Translations under genes and position numbers: made by a program
Source of the DNA: Liolophura sinensis
Lineage: Eukaryota; Mollusca; Polyplacophora; Chitonida; Chitonidae
Length of the DNA: 64,000 nucleotides
Reading direction: 5' to 3'
Assembly (NCBI RefSeq): GCF_032854445.1
Contig: NC_088304.1
Span: 558,001 to 622,000, forward strand
Shown: positions 35,825-49,000 of the stretch, piece after piece
Layout: every line of letters begins with the position of its first letter
Numbering within the stretch: position 1 is the first letter of the stretch
The notes under the pieces: model-generated
Told to the model about the DNA's origin: nothing
What the model saw: the letters and a program-made list of their open reading frames with translations, nothing else
Databases searched by the model: none

Positions 35825-36036
35825 CGTTTTTGTGACTCAATACTTCACTGTTTGTGACTCAATACAACACTGTTTATTGATTCGCTCTTATCAGGGTGTA
35901 AATTTTTCAAAATTTTTCTTTTCAAAGAAGAATGTGTTACTCCTCAGCCCTTTAGTGTTAAAGAATATTGTCGTGGCCATGTCCATCTCTCTGTCTCTCT
36001 GTCTGTTCATCCCCAATTTTCTGAACCCACTCATAG

Positions 36037-36500
36037 AAAATTCATGAACACTTGCCGACGTGATCATTGGGACCCGTACATGTGGCTTTTGGCCATTTCA
36101 GATATCTTGTATTAATTTTGCATATTAATCAACTTAATTTGCATAAATTTGCCCTTGACTTTGTGACTTCTATATATCTGAACATATTCAAGGGGAATTC
36201 CTGAACTTTTGCTGACGTGATCATTGAGACTTATGCATGTACCTTTTGCCCATTTAGGTCTATCCTTGGTTCAATTGGTGTATTATTCGGCTTCTTTTTA
36301 ACATGTATAACTTGAAGATGTTTGTCACAGTTATGTCCTTAAAACCTTTTAAAATGAAATTCATGAAGTTTTGCATTGATGGTCATTGTGACTCATATGT
36401 GAACTTTTTGGCCTTATCAGTTCATATACTTAATTTAATGTTATACATTGATTCACATATTAATTTACATATTAATCTGCCTAATTTCCATAGGTACTGT
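36037..36500. repeat. Degenerate tandem repeat, about 156-161 bp, three copies
   Basis: Units begin with AAATTCATGAACACTTGC (36038), GGAATTCCTGAACTTTTGC (36194) and GAAATTCATGAAGTTTTGC (36355). Each is followed by a GATCATTG(G/A)GAC-like motif, GTACATGTG and a (T)GGCCATTT motif. It is well diverged and so old. Confidence 0.7.
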
Positions 36501-37292
36501 AAGCATCATATCTGTGATCGGATTGGAAGATCGGAGTTTTCAAATTGTATGAATGCTCATCTAAAGATGCATCAAATATGCAGGGTTGAGGAGAGCTGCA
36601 GTTCTGCTGCTGTTTGTTCCTTTTGTCCCAAAATAATCTTTTTTTTTCTCAGTCTGGTTACAAAGATTTAATCATTGCTTTCAGCACAGAGTTGTCTCCT
36701 CTTGGACTGACACAGACACAAGACATCATAAACCATGTATTCATGTTAAATTCTAGAATTTACAGATTGCAGTGACAGTACTGAGCAAAACATAAGTTAA
36801 CTACATGTATTAAGCATTTGTTGTTCAATACGGTAAAGATCATTGAGTCATACCAACAACAGCAACAGCAAAATAACATGCCTGTATTAACAATAGCTGA
36901 ATCCTTTTGTCCCGTTTGAGATATACCACTGTTTGCATAAGGGGACACCAGTTTTGATTAGTATTTTATGGCAGAACAAACGCTAAAAGAGCCAAAAATG
37001 GAATTAAGTGAAAAATTTATTTTATTTTTATTGCCTTCAACAGAAAAAAGTGCCCAGATAATCCACATTTCCTTAAAATTAAATGATTTTTATGTTTTTT
37101 TATCTTTATACTCTCCTTTGACAAAAATATTTGTTCTGGCGTAAAACAACAATTAAAATTTGTGTGGCTTAAAGACAGGCCTCAGAATATGAACGCTTTC
37201 TCTTCAGCAAAGTTGGGGATAGGTGAGCTCTTAAAGGACAAGACAGCACCTGACTAAAACATACTCAGAAGAAAGCAGGATATTCAAGCTTT

Positions 37293-37388
37293 TTAACCGG
37301 CCCAGATAGCACAGTTGGTAGAGCGTCCGTTTGGCAGCAGTAGATCCAGGATCAATCCTGGGTCGAGTCACACCTAAGACTTTAAGGT
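37293..37388 (+). mobile_element. SINE family B, tRNA head only
   Basis: AACCGGCCCAGATAGCACAG, TTGGTAGAGCGTCCG and GGATCAATCCTGGGTCGAGT match the head of the copy at 32333. Sequence similarity stops after AAGACTTTAA. Confidence 0.85.
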
Positions 37389-38694
37389 CACATTGCCAAG
37401 ATGATGGAAGAATTAGTTAATATAAAGTCATTCGTCATGGCCCATTATAAACTTGATCATGCAATATTCCTGAACTCGATCAACATTTCTAAACTTGATC
37501 AGATTTGTGTTGTACGGTTGCTGTGATACGTTTTATGCATAGCTTTTGTACCATTACCATTATGGTGATATTGTGTTAACACCCACAAGTCAAAATGCTT
37601 TATGCTTCATGATGTGGATTTCGTTAACAAAATTAATATATTTTTAGCAGTGAATTCTCTTTATTGTGCTGAAGTACATGTTCAAATGTAAATGTAAATA
37701 ATTACATGCTTGCATATCAACATTTACAAACACATTGGGAACAAAAGGTTTAAACATCTTACAATTGTTTTATTTTGCTGCATGTCACAAAATTTGTCTT
37801 GTTGTGTGTGTTTCTCTTTTCTGTGGGTGGGTGGGGCTGCGTTGTTCTCTGTACACTGTCCAGCACCCATAAATCACATTGACCCATGTCTTCCAAACAA
37901 ACGGAAAACGCCTAGGATGAACAGAGCTCTAAGAATCAGGCAAAATGAGGAGCTTAGTCATAGATCCAATTTTTGATCAAATACAGCACCACTAACACAA
38001 AGCAGTCATGTGGTTTGGTGCTACAGACATGCATTTATTGAGAATAAAAGAGTTATATGTAATTTGAAGCTGTTATAAAATGTCCGAGACCATGTGTACT
38101 GTTTTCCTTGGTTCAGATTGAAGTCAAAGTTGTGGTACCATTTGATATATCATCATTAACATGCAGTGGAAATGGATGTGTCAGAATGGTACTGCTTTTT
38201 TTTTGGAAGAGAAGGGTTGAAGGGGGGTATATTTAATAAAGCACAACAGAGCATGCGGGTACAGGAATTTAGCCTAGTTTAAACTTGTTTTTAAAGCATT
38301 TTTCTTTAATTTAACTCTAAATGTTAACTGAACTTCTTAGGGCCTGTATGGTCTTGAGCTCAATATGCTTGTATTATGTGAAACAAAATAGGCCATTAAT
38401 AATTATCTGAACAGGAAATATTTGTAAAGTAAAAGAAAAAAGGTTAGTTCCTCTGGCAGGATGAAGATATGGTTTTGTCTTGTATTGATATAGGGCAGCC
38501 TTTATGTCTGTTCTTCCATAACTTTGTAAATGTCGTTGGGGTTGTGGTTGGTTGAAGATTTTTCATAATAAAATTTTTTTATATATTTACTTCTGTTTCT
38601 TGTCAGATGTTTGGAATAGGTCTCAAGTAGTACCAGTGTTCAGTCAAATTTACAACATTTTGTACGATTGGAGTGTCAGTCAGTTATCCTGGAG

Positions 38695-38835
38695 TACACC
38701 TGTCAGAAGTAGGAAGACGTGATTGTCAGCAACCTGGTGATGGCCGTAGGTTTCCCTCTGGTTCCCTCTCGTAGTCCTATCAGCAATCATGTAAATAAAA
38801 TATTTTTGAGTACGGTGTTAAAACACCTATGAAAT
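38695..38835 (+). mobile_element. SINE family A fragment
   Basis: Tail half with GTCAGCAACCTGGTGATGG, GGTTTCCCTCTGG, and TTTTTGAGTACGGTGTTAAA. Confidence 0.7.
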
Positions 38836-38869
38836 CAAAATCTATCCTGGAGAGAGGAGGAGACGATGC

Positions 38870-39240
38870 CTTTCTCACTCGGATGGTTAAAACGCTGCAT
38901 GCATGGCCATGTGTGACTATCAGGCCTGTGACATTGAGATCATGAGTTCAAATCCAGATCTCGCTGTTTTTGATGCTATAAGTCAAGAGCTTTGTCAGGT
39001 ACCTAGTGAACATTGGTGCTTTACTGTAAGAACTCTGGTTTCCTTTACCCATTAAGATGACCGACATCATAAAATGTAATGTCTATTTGTATGGCTTGAT
39101 CTCTGCTCAGCGCACAGCAAGGGGCTGTACTGTACAACAACTGATCGGCCTGTTACCAGCTTACTGGTGGTTAGGTCATGTGGGTGGGACGTTATGCCTG
39201 GTGTCAACACAGTATTATGCACACAGGTCTATAAAATAAG
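38870..39240 (+). mobile_element. tRNA-like SINE, possibly mosaic
   Basis: The head GGATGGTTAAAACGCTGCAT with GAGTTCAAATCCAGATC is tRNA-like (A and B boxes). The second half (GGTTAGGTCATGTGGGTGGGA) recalls family B. No clear target duplication was seen. Confidence 0.5.
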
Positions 39241-40370
39241 GCAACATTTTAATATGATATATCACACTAGATTCTGCTTCATGGATGGTTATTAAACCAT
39301 GTCTTCTTCCTAAATGATGTTTCAAAATTGTAATGGAGAAAAAGTAGAACAAATTAAGTAAAAGGTACACGAAATAATGTGCTGTGCCTGTATTAGATGA
39401 TGCTGTTAAATACTGGAAGTTACAATGTCAATAATTTATTCATACCCTTATCAGTCAGCTCTCAAGTTTTTGACATCAGTCTGACTTTTAATAAAAAAAA
39501 ATCATGTTGTCACAGCGTAGTAGATCTTTTTTTTTACACAAAATTTTTCCGAAGACTGTTGTAGCAGTATGATGTTTTCATCTTGTATAACGACAAAATA
39601 TGTGTAAACATGCCAATAAAAGCTCCCAAAATGTAGCTAAAAATATGCAAAACCTTTTTCTGCCTTTTTCAGGGTTTCACCCACCTATAACCCCAGCAGG
39701 ACTTTTCCATTCACCTGAACCAGGGTGTGCAGCCCCTGTACCCCGGCTGTTTGGGTTTTACACTGGTTGCTTTGGTACTGCCTGGGTTGACAGCTTATTT
39801 AACACAAAAACAATGTCATTTGCATAAGGAATACAGAAAAAAATGACAAATTGTGATTTCTCAGAATACCTAAGACATTGTTATTGGCCTATGTTGTTTA
39901 CTGCACCTTCCAGTAAGCCTACACATAAAAGAAATACAACTACAAATCGTAAACGAGGTCAAGTATATGGTTAAATGGTACACCTTATCATTTTAGCCTG
40001 ATATATCTGACCTTGTCTACGTTATAAACAGATCACGTTTGTGTACAAAGACTTTGTACCTATGTGTTTGTAGGTACAGTGATTAACTTTCTGCAGTATG
40101 GTTTATTAAGCACACAATATAATACGTGGTGGTTAAATGTGTTAACCTGCTCTTCTGAGAAAAAAAAATGCCCTTTACTCAACACGATAGATTAACTTAA
40201 CTTTTATGATGTTCATTCACAAAAGTACCATGGATCGTAAAGAATTCGTAATAGAAAGATACAATGTATATCATATGAACACGTCGATGTCACCACAACT
40301 TGATGTGCATGTCCATTGTTGAATATTCATTTCTCTAATGAATATTCATGAACGTTCAACCTTCCTTTTG
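39241..40370. other. Upstream region of the aldolase gene
   Basis: AT-rich, with no coding feature recognised. Just before the putative first exon, two copies of GAATATTCAT lie at 40321-40350, an AT-rich palindromic pair whose role is unknown. Confidence 0.4.
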
Positions 40371-40374
40371 CGCA

Positions 40375-40460
40375 TCTTGTCTGCGCATCGTCCTTGAGGT
40401 TCTTCGAAGTGAGGAAGGCACACACGGATACCGGCATTCAGCTTCATCCCTTCTAACTCG
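40375..40460 (+). other. Probable noncoding first exon of the aldolase gene
   Basis: A GC-richer stretch ends in TTCTAACTCG followed by the strong donor GTAAGT at 40461. It lies 2.6 kb upstream of the first coding exon, which has an acceptor (TTTCACAG at 43068) and 21 bp of leader before its ATG, so a spliced 5' leader is required. The start is not defined by the sequence. A transcript would be decisive. Confidence 0.5.
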
Positions 40461-42774
40461 GTAAGTCGCAAGTTTCCGCTTCGGTTAGCCTTTCGCAGGT
40501 TTCTGTCAGTGTCTTCACATGTATTTACAGCATGTTATAGAGATGTCATGAAGGAAAATGGTCATTTAAACTGGGACGCAGACGCGATTTTTCGTAAGCA
40601 TATCGTAAACGCGCACGACCTTGCTTCGTTCGACTTTGACCTTGCTCAAATGTTTTGCATGCTTGAATTTGAGTTTTCCATGGCTACGTTTAGGGACAGT
40701 AGTTTATGAAATCTAGTGTACTTGTATGGAACTTCATTATTAACAGTGCGGCCAATAATCACGTAATTATTAAGGACGTTTCTTGCGTCACATCACCAAC
40801 AAGGCCGTCAGCGGAGGGGTCAACACGTTTGCAAATGTGAGCTGATAAACTCGCTGTCACATTATTTACTCTTCGTAAAAATGACATAGGGCCTACAGCA
40901 TTTAATTTAACGATTAAATTAGGCTTTCTGGATGTGTGTGTGTGATGTTTTCTTTATCTGGATTTTCCTGTACAAATACCGTGTACCAAACAACTGGAAA
41001 TGGACATCATGATTTTTTAAGTTTACGTGAAAGTGGTTTCGTGAAAGTTTATCAGGAAACCAGGGAAATGAAAATGGTATTGTGAACTGAAAAAGACTAG
41101 GCTGGGACGTAAGCTAATCATGTAATATTTTCATTATGATTTTAAGTACTGATGTCACATAAATTTATAAGTGAGACTTACTAATTAATTCTCGCATTCT
41201 CGAAATGTACACGCACATTCAAGTTTACGTCATACATGTAGCTCGTCAGGAAACCTACAGTATGTGGGGAATGAAGACCAAAAGACAATGCTTGCACATT
41301 CTCAAATGAAGATATCATATATAGAAAATGTTACTGATGCTAAACTGTAAATTATATCCTGTATGATCCATGTACTTCTGTCCAGAAGATGAAATCCATT
41401 TAGTACAAGTACGCTGATGTAAACAGTATTCAGCCATTAACATCTCTCTATGCATCCTTTTCTTCAGCAGTGTACATGTGGAGGCCATTCCAACAACATG
41501 TTGGAATCTATTTTTGGCATGACCTTCACTTTAGGTGTAGGTGTGAAAGATGTCTGTCTGGGTTTGTACACTTTGATGACTTAAATTTCCTGGTTTTTCC
41601 CAGGACACAATTTCTTAAGCAGTGTAAAATGGCCTTTTTAGTTCAGCAGTCACATAGTATACACAACTGTGAATCAAGTAATTAAAAAGATTAATTAAAA
41701 CAAATCTTCAAGAGGATATTCAGGGTGATGGCCATCATATATAACTAACTTTAGAACCAGAACTTATTTTGAGCTTGTACTTCAGCAATTCATGAGTTCA
41801 GTTAATCTTGCATTTTGAAGATGTAACCCAGCATATTCACTGGAATTAAGATCTGTGCCAGTCCTACCCTGTGAGTTGAGCAGTCAAGGGACAGATATTT
41901 TTTTGGATAATGAGCTGGGAATTAAAAATGGCAGATGTCATTGTGAAAAGCAGATTCTTCAGTGAATTGACTGACATCATCTGTATTTCACACAAGTAAA
42001 CAACTTGCCAGATGATTGAGGTCAAGCTAGTGCAGTATAAACAGGACACTGTAGAACCGGATCCAGGAACTAATTGTTGTGACTGTCCCTACCCATGACA
42101 CTTGCTTTTCTATGGAATAAATTAAGAATATTGAAATTTCACTTGTACATTTCTATTACTATAGATTGATTATTGCTGCATAACATATATAACATTACAT
42201 TGTTGGAAAATTGATTTTAAAAGAAAAAGACCTCTAAAAATCAAAGTACACATCACTGAAAACACCAGTTACAATTATGCATAAATATACTTTCACTTAC
42301 GTTCTTAGGTTTTTGTGAAGAGTTGAAGGGGCTGAAACATTTGAATTGTAAGATGGGATTTAGGAACCTTTACAATCAGAGGTTAGGAACTTTGATGTCA
42401 CAGGAAGTTTATCCAACTCTAATCATGTCAGCGACTGTTGGAATAATGTTGGAATAACATTCTTAAAAACAAATTCTGAAAAAAATAAATGAGATGTTTC
42501 GTCGAAAATGCAGTGAACTTAAAGATCTGGGGTCACTTTCACAAAGCGGTGTACGGCATTTATTTATCGTACATTTATCACACTATGTTCTACGTCACTA
42601 ACATTTGTTCTATATGTGCAATATCGTACATCATCTTAGTGAAAGTGTCCCCTGAACTGGATGAATTACAACAGTACAGTAACAGTGAGTACTAGGTGTA
42701 GCTAAATCCACTGGATATATATAGCTTTTGCTAATGTTTTGAAGGTGATTGATGCAGAAGTGCTTTTAACCAAG

Positions 42775-42925
42775 GATGGTTAGTGTGCCATAGCAGTGCA
42801 ATGGCCTAGGAGCCCTTTATTACTTTATTCACTGTGATTTCAAGTCCAGCTCATCCTGGCTTCTAGTTGTATATGTGAAATATTCTTGAGCTTGGCATAA
42901 AACACTAATCAAATAAATAAATCTT
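42775..42925 (+). mobile_element. SINE family A in aldolase intron 1
   Basis: Diverged, internally deleted copy: TGATTTCAAGTCCAGCTCA (B box side), GTGAAATATTCTTGAGC and tail CATAAAACACTAATCAAAT then AAATAAAT. Confidence 0.8.
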
Positions 42926-43089
42926 CTTTCCTCACCCAATAATCCTGAGACACCATTGCGCATGGAATTCAAACACCATTGAATCCAGACCTCTGAGGAT
43001 ATAAACAAAAAGTTTGTGATGCAGCAGTAAGTCCCAAGACATGATGACTCTGTGTGGTTGTTTCACAGGTATCTGTACCATCAATCATT

Positions 43090-46000
43090 ATGCCATACTT
43101 CGCACCCTATCTCAGCCAGGAGAAGCAGCTGGAGCTGGCTCAGATTGCCAATGCCATCGTGGCTCCTGGCAAAGGTATCCTGGCTGCTGATGAGAGCACG
43201 GGTGAGTCTGTATAGTTAACTCCTGATCAATAGATTCCTGCAGTTATGCTTCTTAAAAACCTTTACAGATCATGGAGCTGACTTTGTGGAGGTTGAATGT
43301 GAAGAAGATACGTGAAAGTCTATTATGGTGCACTCATCTGAAGGAAATTCATTGTGCAAATAATGTGAATGTATGTGATGCATACTTGGAGTATACATGC
43401 AGTCCTGATCAGAGATGTCTGGGAAGATGCTCTGACAAACATAGACATGTTGGGGTCATAATGTCCCTAAGTATTGACTCAACAAAAGGCCGTCGGTAAA
43501 TTTCCGGTCTTAATATCACTTCTTGGGTAGATCTTTAAGTTTTACTTTATTTTAACCCAAGTGTACAAAAATTGTGTGGCAGACGGAAAGTATCATGGAC
43601 TTGTGAGCTCAGCAAACTTATGTGTTTTTGATAGGGCAGATCTTCCATCAGATGCAGATCTGTACACTATCTCTGTAACAGTTGATCTTGATAGGTGTAA
43701 TATGGTATTTGTTGTGAATATAATTTTCTGGAATGTTTTCTTGTAAAATGATGTAGCAAAGCAGATTTCTATTTCTTAATTCATTTATGCACTCGGGGAA
43801 AACATTTTCTGAAAAGTTTCTGAGACCACAATAAAACAAGACATTCTTTGTCATATCTGAAATTTGAGTTATATTTTTGAAATTTAAACTCCCAGAAAAT
43901 TTAGTTTTAGTTTTACTATTTTAAGTCTGCAGTGTTAATGTGCAAATAAAACTCATTTGTAAACACAATGAAGCCGCCTCTTTTGTTGAGGCGTTTACTG
44001 TAGCCACCATGATAAATACTACTTACAGCATAGGTGCTCTTGAAATTGAACTTGACTGTGTATGATATAGTCAACATGACAACTGAATATTCATTGTCCT
44101 CTGGTCATTAGGAACGATGGGAAAGCGGTTTGCTTCAATCGGCGTGGAGAACACAGAGGAGAACCGCCGGCGGTACCGTGAACTGCTCTTCACTTCTGAC
44201 AAATCTGTAGCGGAGAACATCAGTGGGGTGATCTTGTTCCACGAGACTCTGTACCAAAAGGACAGTAATGGGGTGCCCTTTGTCAAGGTCCTCCAGGATA
44301 AAGGTATCATCCCTGGGATCAAGGTGGACAAGGGAGTAGTACCTCTGGCAGGCTCAGACAATGAAACCACCACACAAGGTTAGTGCTGATGACCAACCTG
44401 TATTTCGCTTACCCCTTGCTAGAAATCAAAACGAGCAGTGTGACTGTTTCTATTGCCTTGTTAACATTGTGCCTAACAGAGGAGACGGGTGTCAGAGTGG
44501 ACATTTTAGTGACAAAGGGAAAAACCTTCTGTCAGGTGGATTGCATCAAATTTACCGTTCATAAAATTTATCAATAGGTTTCTCCTGTCATTCATGGGGA
44601 GGTCTGGCAGCAAAGTACGGATGGTTGTGGGTTTGCTGGGCTCTGTTAGGTTTCCTCCTAACATAATTCTGGCTACATCATACAAAGGAAATGTTGTTCA
44701 GCACAGCGTAAAACATTAGTGAAGTAAATCAATCTATCAATAGACTAGTCCTGTTATTAAGCAAGAGTAATTATTTTCAATATAAATATTCACAATTGTC
44801 CAATGTAAAGTTGATTTGAAAATGTCCATGGCTTATCTCTTTGGTTTGATAATGTCAAATGTTATTGGTAATGACCATCTTCTAGTGGTGTTCTGAGCAA
44901 ATTAGACCACCCAGAGTATTGCTGTTCATGCCTGTACAAAATAACCTAAAGAAGTATACAACATAACAGAAACTAACACAATCTTTACATTATTCTGATG
45001 ACATTTAGTTTCTTACCAAACATTTTTGCAGTTCATCATTCTTCTTAACTGGAGATCTGCCTGGTTTCTACCACCATAATACTGGCCAGTCCTGTTGAAA
45101 TAATCTTCCAGCATGACATACCCCCCCGCCCCCCCCGCCAAATATATATAAATAGATCAGATGCTAGGAACATGCCTAGTGGTTGTTGTAGAATTGTCAC
45201 CAGGTCAGAAGGAAGTATGTATTTGGCTTAGAATTGACTAGAATTGTTTCACAATTAATGGTCAAACAGACAGTAAAACAGTAGTCCAGGTACATGTATT
45301 TACTTTAGAATGCCTTCCAGTAAGATTTTTGTATATAATATTCTACATTGGGGATAAGCAAGCCCACTGTAGTGTTCATCTGTGTGTGTGTGTCACTATG
45401 TCATATTACATGGCTTCTGTGGTTGTTCTGAATGTTGGAAGTATAGATCTTGTCACTGGATGTGAGCACAGCTGAGGGCATGCAGCAGACTTTAGATCAA
45501 CATGTTGTTTGTGCCGTGTCTGCCCGGTGCACCAAGACATAAAGGTCAGGGTAGCGGCAGGGCTGAGGCATGTCATGTAAAAAGCTGAACTGATGTACAA
45601 ACAGTCCTCTGACCTGTGTTGTCCAATAAGACTTGATGGCATGTACTCAGCTTGCTGATGTGCCAGAAAAGTCTGCTTTTGATGTTGGATTGTATTCGTG
45701 CACATGGGGTGGGTGAGGGGTAATTTTTACCTCTTTATAATGAATGCATTTGGTTTTGAAGTGTGCTATCAAACTTTAAAGCTGTTACTCTCTTGAAATG
45801 AAATTTAGGCTGTCATTATCTGGGAGTGCAGTATTTTGTGCCCTGAAAGATCCCCCTACTCATGATTTTTAGTGAGGGGTGTACAGAACAGTAAATCAAA
45901 GGCCTGCACATGATATTGTGACGAGATCTCAAGGCAGCCACCTTAAATTCACATGAACTCTGTGTAGTCTTCAAGAATTGATTCTTCATCCTCTCTCCAA

Positions 46001-49000
46001 ATTAAATTTACCAATCAAGTGAAGGTTGGAGAGTAACTTGGGTCATTTCACATGTTTACTACAAGCAAATAAATTTCTGCAGTAAAACAAAATGTACTAT
46101 ACATATGTAATCACTTCCTGTGTGACAAACCATTTCAAGTACAAGCAGGCTAGCCAGACGCAACGGGAGGGTGCAAATTGTGCAGTAACACGTGTGATGT
46201 GTTCTCTCTTCTGTAGTATTTCAAATTCCATAAGTACTCTAGCTTGATTATAGATATATATGAAATCTTCTTGAGCAGGGCGTAAAACATCAACCAAATA
46301 AATATGTATGAGAACATTGTGCAGGGTCTTTGATAACATCATGTGTGTTACAATAGTAGAAGCACTACACATACATTTACATTAGTGCTAACCGTTCATG
46401 AAGAGTGGTGGCCTAATGGTTAATGTGTCCACCTCAGTCTAGTTGCAGCCTCGCTTTGAGCACAGCACTGAACAGTTGGGGTAAAGAAACAGGACTGGTT
46501 GGCCCGGTGTGAGTATGTGACTGGGTGGAGTGTCATGTCTGGTGTCTTCGTCATGATACTTCTGTGACGGCAGCACTTTGGCCGCATGGACTCACTCTGC
46601 CACAAGAAGACTCAGTATGTGAACGCACACACACACATACAAACACAGAGTGACTTCTCATCATAGATCTGAGAAATGGCATTGAACCGCAAGCATTCCT
46701 TCATTCATGAATAGTGAAACCCATTATACAGGTATACTAGACAAAATAGATACGGTTAGCTTACACTGAACTAACTGTAAACCTACCATTGGGGGATCTT
46801 CCAGTCTTGAACTTTGATTGATCCCCGATGCAAAGATGAATGCCTTGATAGTTAATGAAATGTAAACTGATGGCCAAAAGAAACTTTACGACTCTGTGAG
46901 TTAAATTTAACCAGCTTTTTCAGCAAATTAATATCAAATTATTGTAGGAAGACATTGTACAAAGCATGTTCCCATGTGTGACAAGTGTCATATACACTCA
47001 CACAAATTTGTTTGGAGACAACAAAGAAAGTAGAAAAATCATGTGACCAATCATCATGGATGGCTGCAACTGCACATGTAATAAGTGTCTAAAAATGTTA
47101 GGCACAGTGTGCTGGACTTGCACACTGACTGAAAACCACTAAAGTAATGCCTCGATTGACTCCAGAACACCGCGAGAGGGCCCTGGGTATGGTATCCATG
47201 GGAGCCACCCCTGCCAGGGCTAGAAATTAGCAGAAAGTCTAACTGGCCAGCAGGACCAGCATTCTCAGAATTCTAATGATCCAGTCGTAGGTTTACTGGT
47301 CCTGACAAAATGAAAAGGACACATCGGGTGTTACAAGTGTAGGTGTTGCTTGAAACCAAACAATTCCTAACTTTGCATTTACAAATTACATGAGCTCATA
47401 AGTACTGTATTTCAGCTTAAGTGTAATCTTTGGCATGTAACTGCACCTGCTTCAGCACACGTGCAAACCTTAAAGTGACACTTTTGATGCTAACACATAG
47501 GCCTAACTTATACAGATAAGAAATTCATCAAACTAAGTCATTTAAAACAACCAGAAAACCATAACAAGCGCTGATGTATTATCAGTAACTGTAAGTACAA
47601 TACTTCAATTATTACAGCACACAGTGAGCTGCTGGTCATTAAGGTTTAATTGGATAACGCTACGGTGACTGGTCATTCACTTAATGGATGCCTTTTTTTC
47701 ACACTAAATATGCAGGCAGTACCAAATTGCGACCAGTGTAGAACAGTACTTCGCCCTAGTCAGACTGTTTTTCAGCAAGCCGCACTCCATGTATGAGTGA
47801 CATTTATGCCACCGACATACGAAAAAAAAAAAAAATTTCATGTTCCAATTTCTGAATATGACAAAGACTTATCACTGAAAGTGTGTGTATTTTCTACTGG
47901 CCCATCGGACCAGTGCTTTGCAAACTCAACTTGCCAGACAGAAAATCCACTGACCTCGGACCAGCGCTAATTTCAAGCCCTACATGCCCACATTGCATTG
48001 ACCTTCGGCTACTCTCGTGTAACTGTATCAAACTTGATACAACATTACAGACAGACGGGCAGACATCAGACAGGCCAAGAACAGGCAGGCCTAGGGTAAC
48101 GATGCCCAGAGAAGACGGGTACCTGCGCACCTTACACCTGAAGAACCGCTTCCTGACAGTGACGTCATGGTAAATCAATGTCCTAGGTCACTGAGTCAGT
48201 TGGCACACAGTGTGCAGGAGACTCATGGCGTATCAACCATTCAGAGGGCAGTAGTTGACAGCCGAACATTGTCGACAGAGGTTGAAATGGGCTCTAATTG
48301 TATGCCATTGGCAGCGACATGATTGGCAACGTGTTTTCACGGATAAAAGCCGCTTCTGCCTGTTCCAAGCGGTTGGCAGAACGGGGAGTTTACCGTCAAA
48401 GAAGCAAACGAACTGCTGCATCATGCGTCCAGGAGTTGGTACCGTTTGGTGGTGGCAGCATGATGGTGTGTAGTGGGATTTGTGGAGAGGAACGGACATC
48501 ACTGGTCATCATCTACGGGAAGCTAACAGCTCGACGTTACATGGATGAAATTCTACATCCTGTTGTCCTGCCATTCCGTGGACAGCAGCCACGTGGTGTC
48601 CTGTGCCAGCATGACAACACCAGACCCTTTACAGCTTGAGTTGTGCAGAACTTCTGGACGCCAACAACGTCAGCGTCTTGCCATGGCCTGCACATTCCCC
48701 AGATATGTCCCCCATAGAACACCTTTGGGATATCATGGGTCGTCAAGTAAGACAACGGCCACACCTTGCAGCCAACCAACTAGACCTGGCATTCGCTCTC
48801 CAGTGTGAATGGCAGTGAATCCAATGTCATCTCATCGGACGACTTTTTATATGCTTCGGCGAATTTTTGCATGCATTGAAGCTAGGGGTGGCCACATGCA
48901 ATATTGATTGGTTTTGATATTGACTGATTTTAAAAATAATCAGCTTTTTGTATACTCTGCCCATTGTTAACCAAGATGAAATGGTTATTTTTCTACCCCT

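Larger units (their letters stand above)
35825..38600 (+). other. Neuferricin 3' UTR candidate and intergenic sequence
   Basis: No coding feature was recognised. Candidate polyadenylation signals AATAAA lie at about 38043, 38235 and 38567, the last followed by T-rich sequence. If one of these is used, the 3' UTR would exceed 2 kb and include repeats. No AATAAA was seen close to the stop codon. Confidence 0.35.

Noticed and set aside
40509-40709. A 66-codon frame after the aldolase first exon
   Set aside because: It lies beyond a strong donor site, inside intron 1, with no homology recognised.
48233-48502. Minus-strand open frame opposite the Tc1 element
   Set aside because: It is the shadow of the transposase reading on the plus strand, where the DDE motifs are found.
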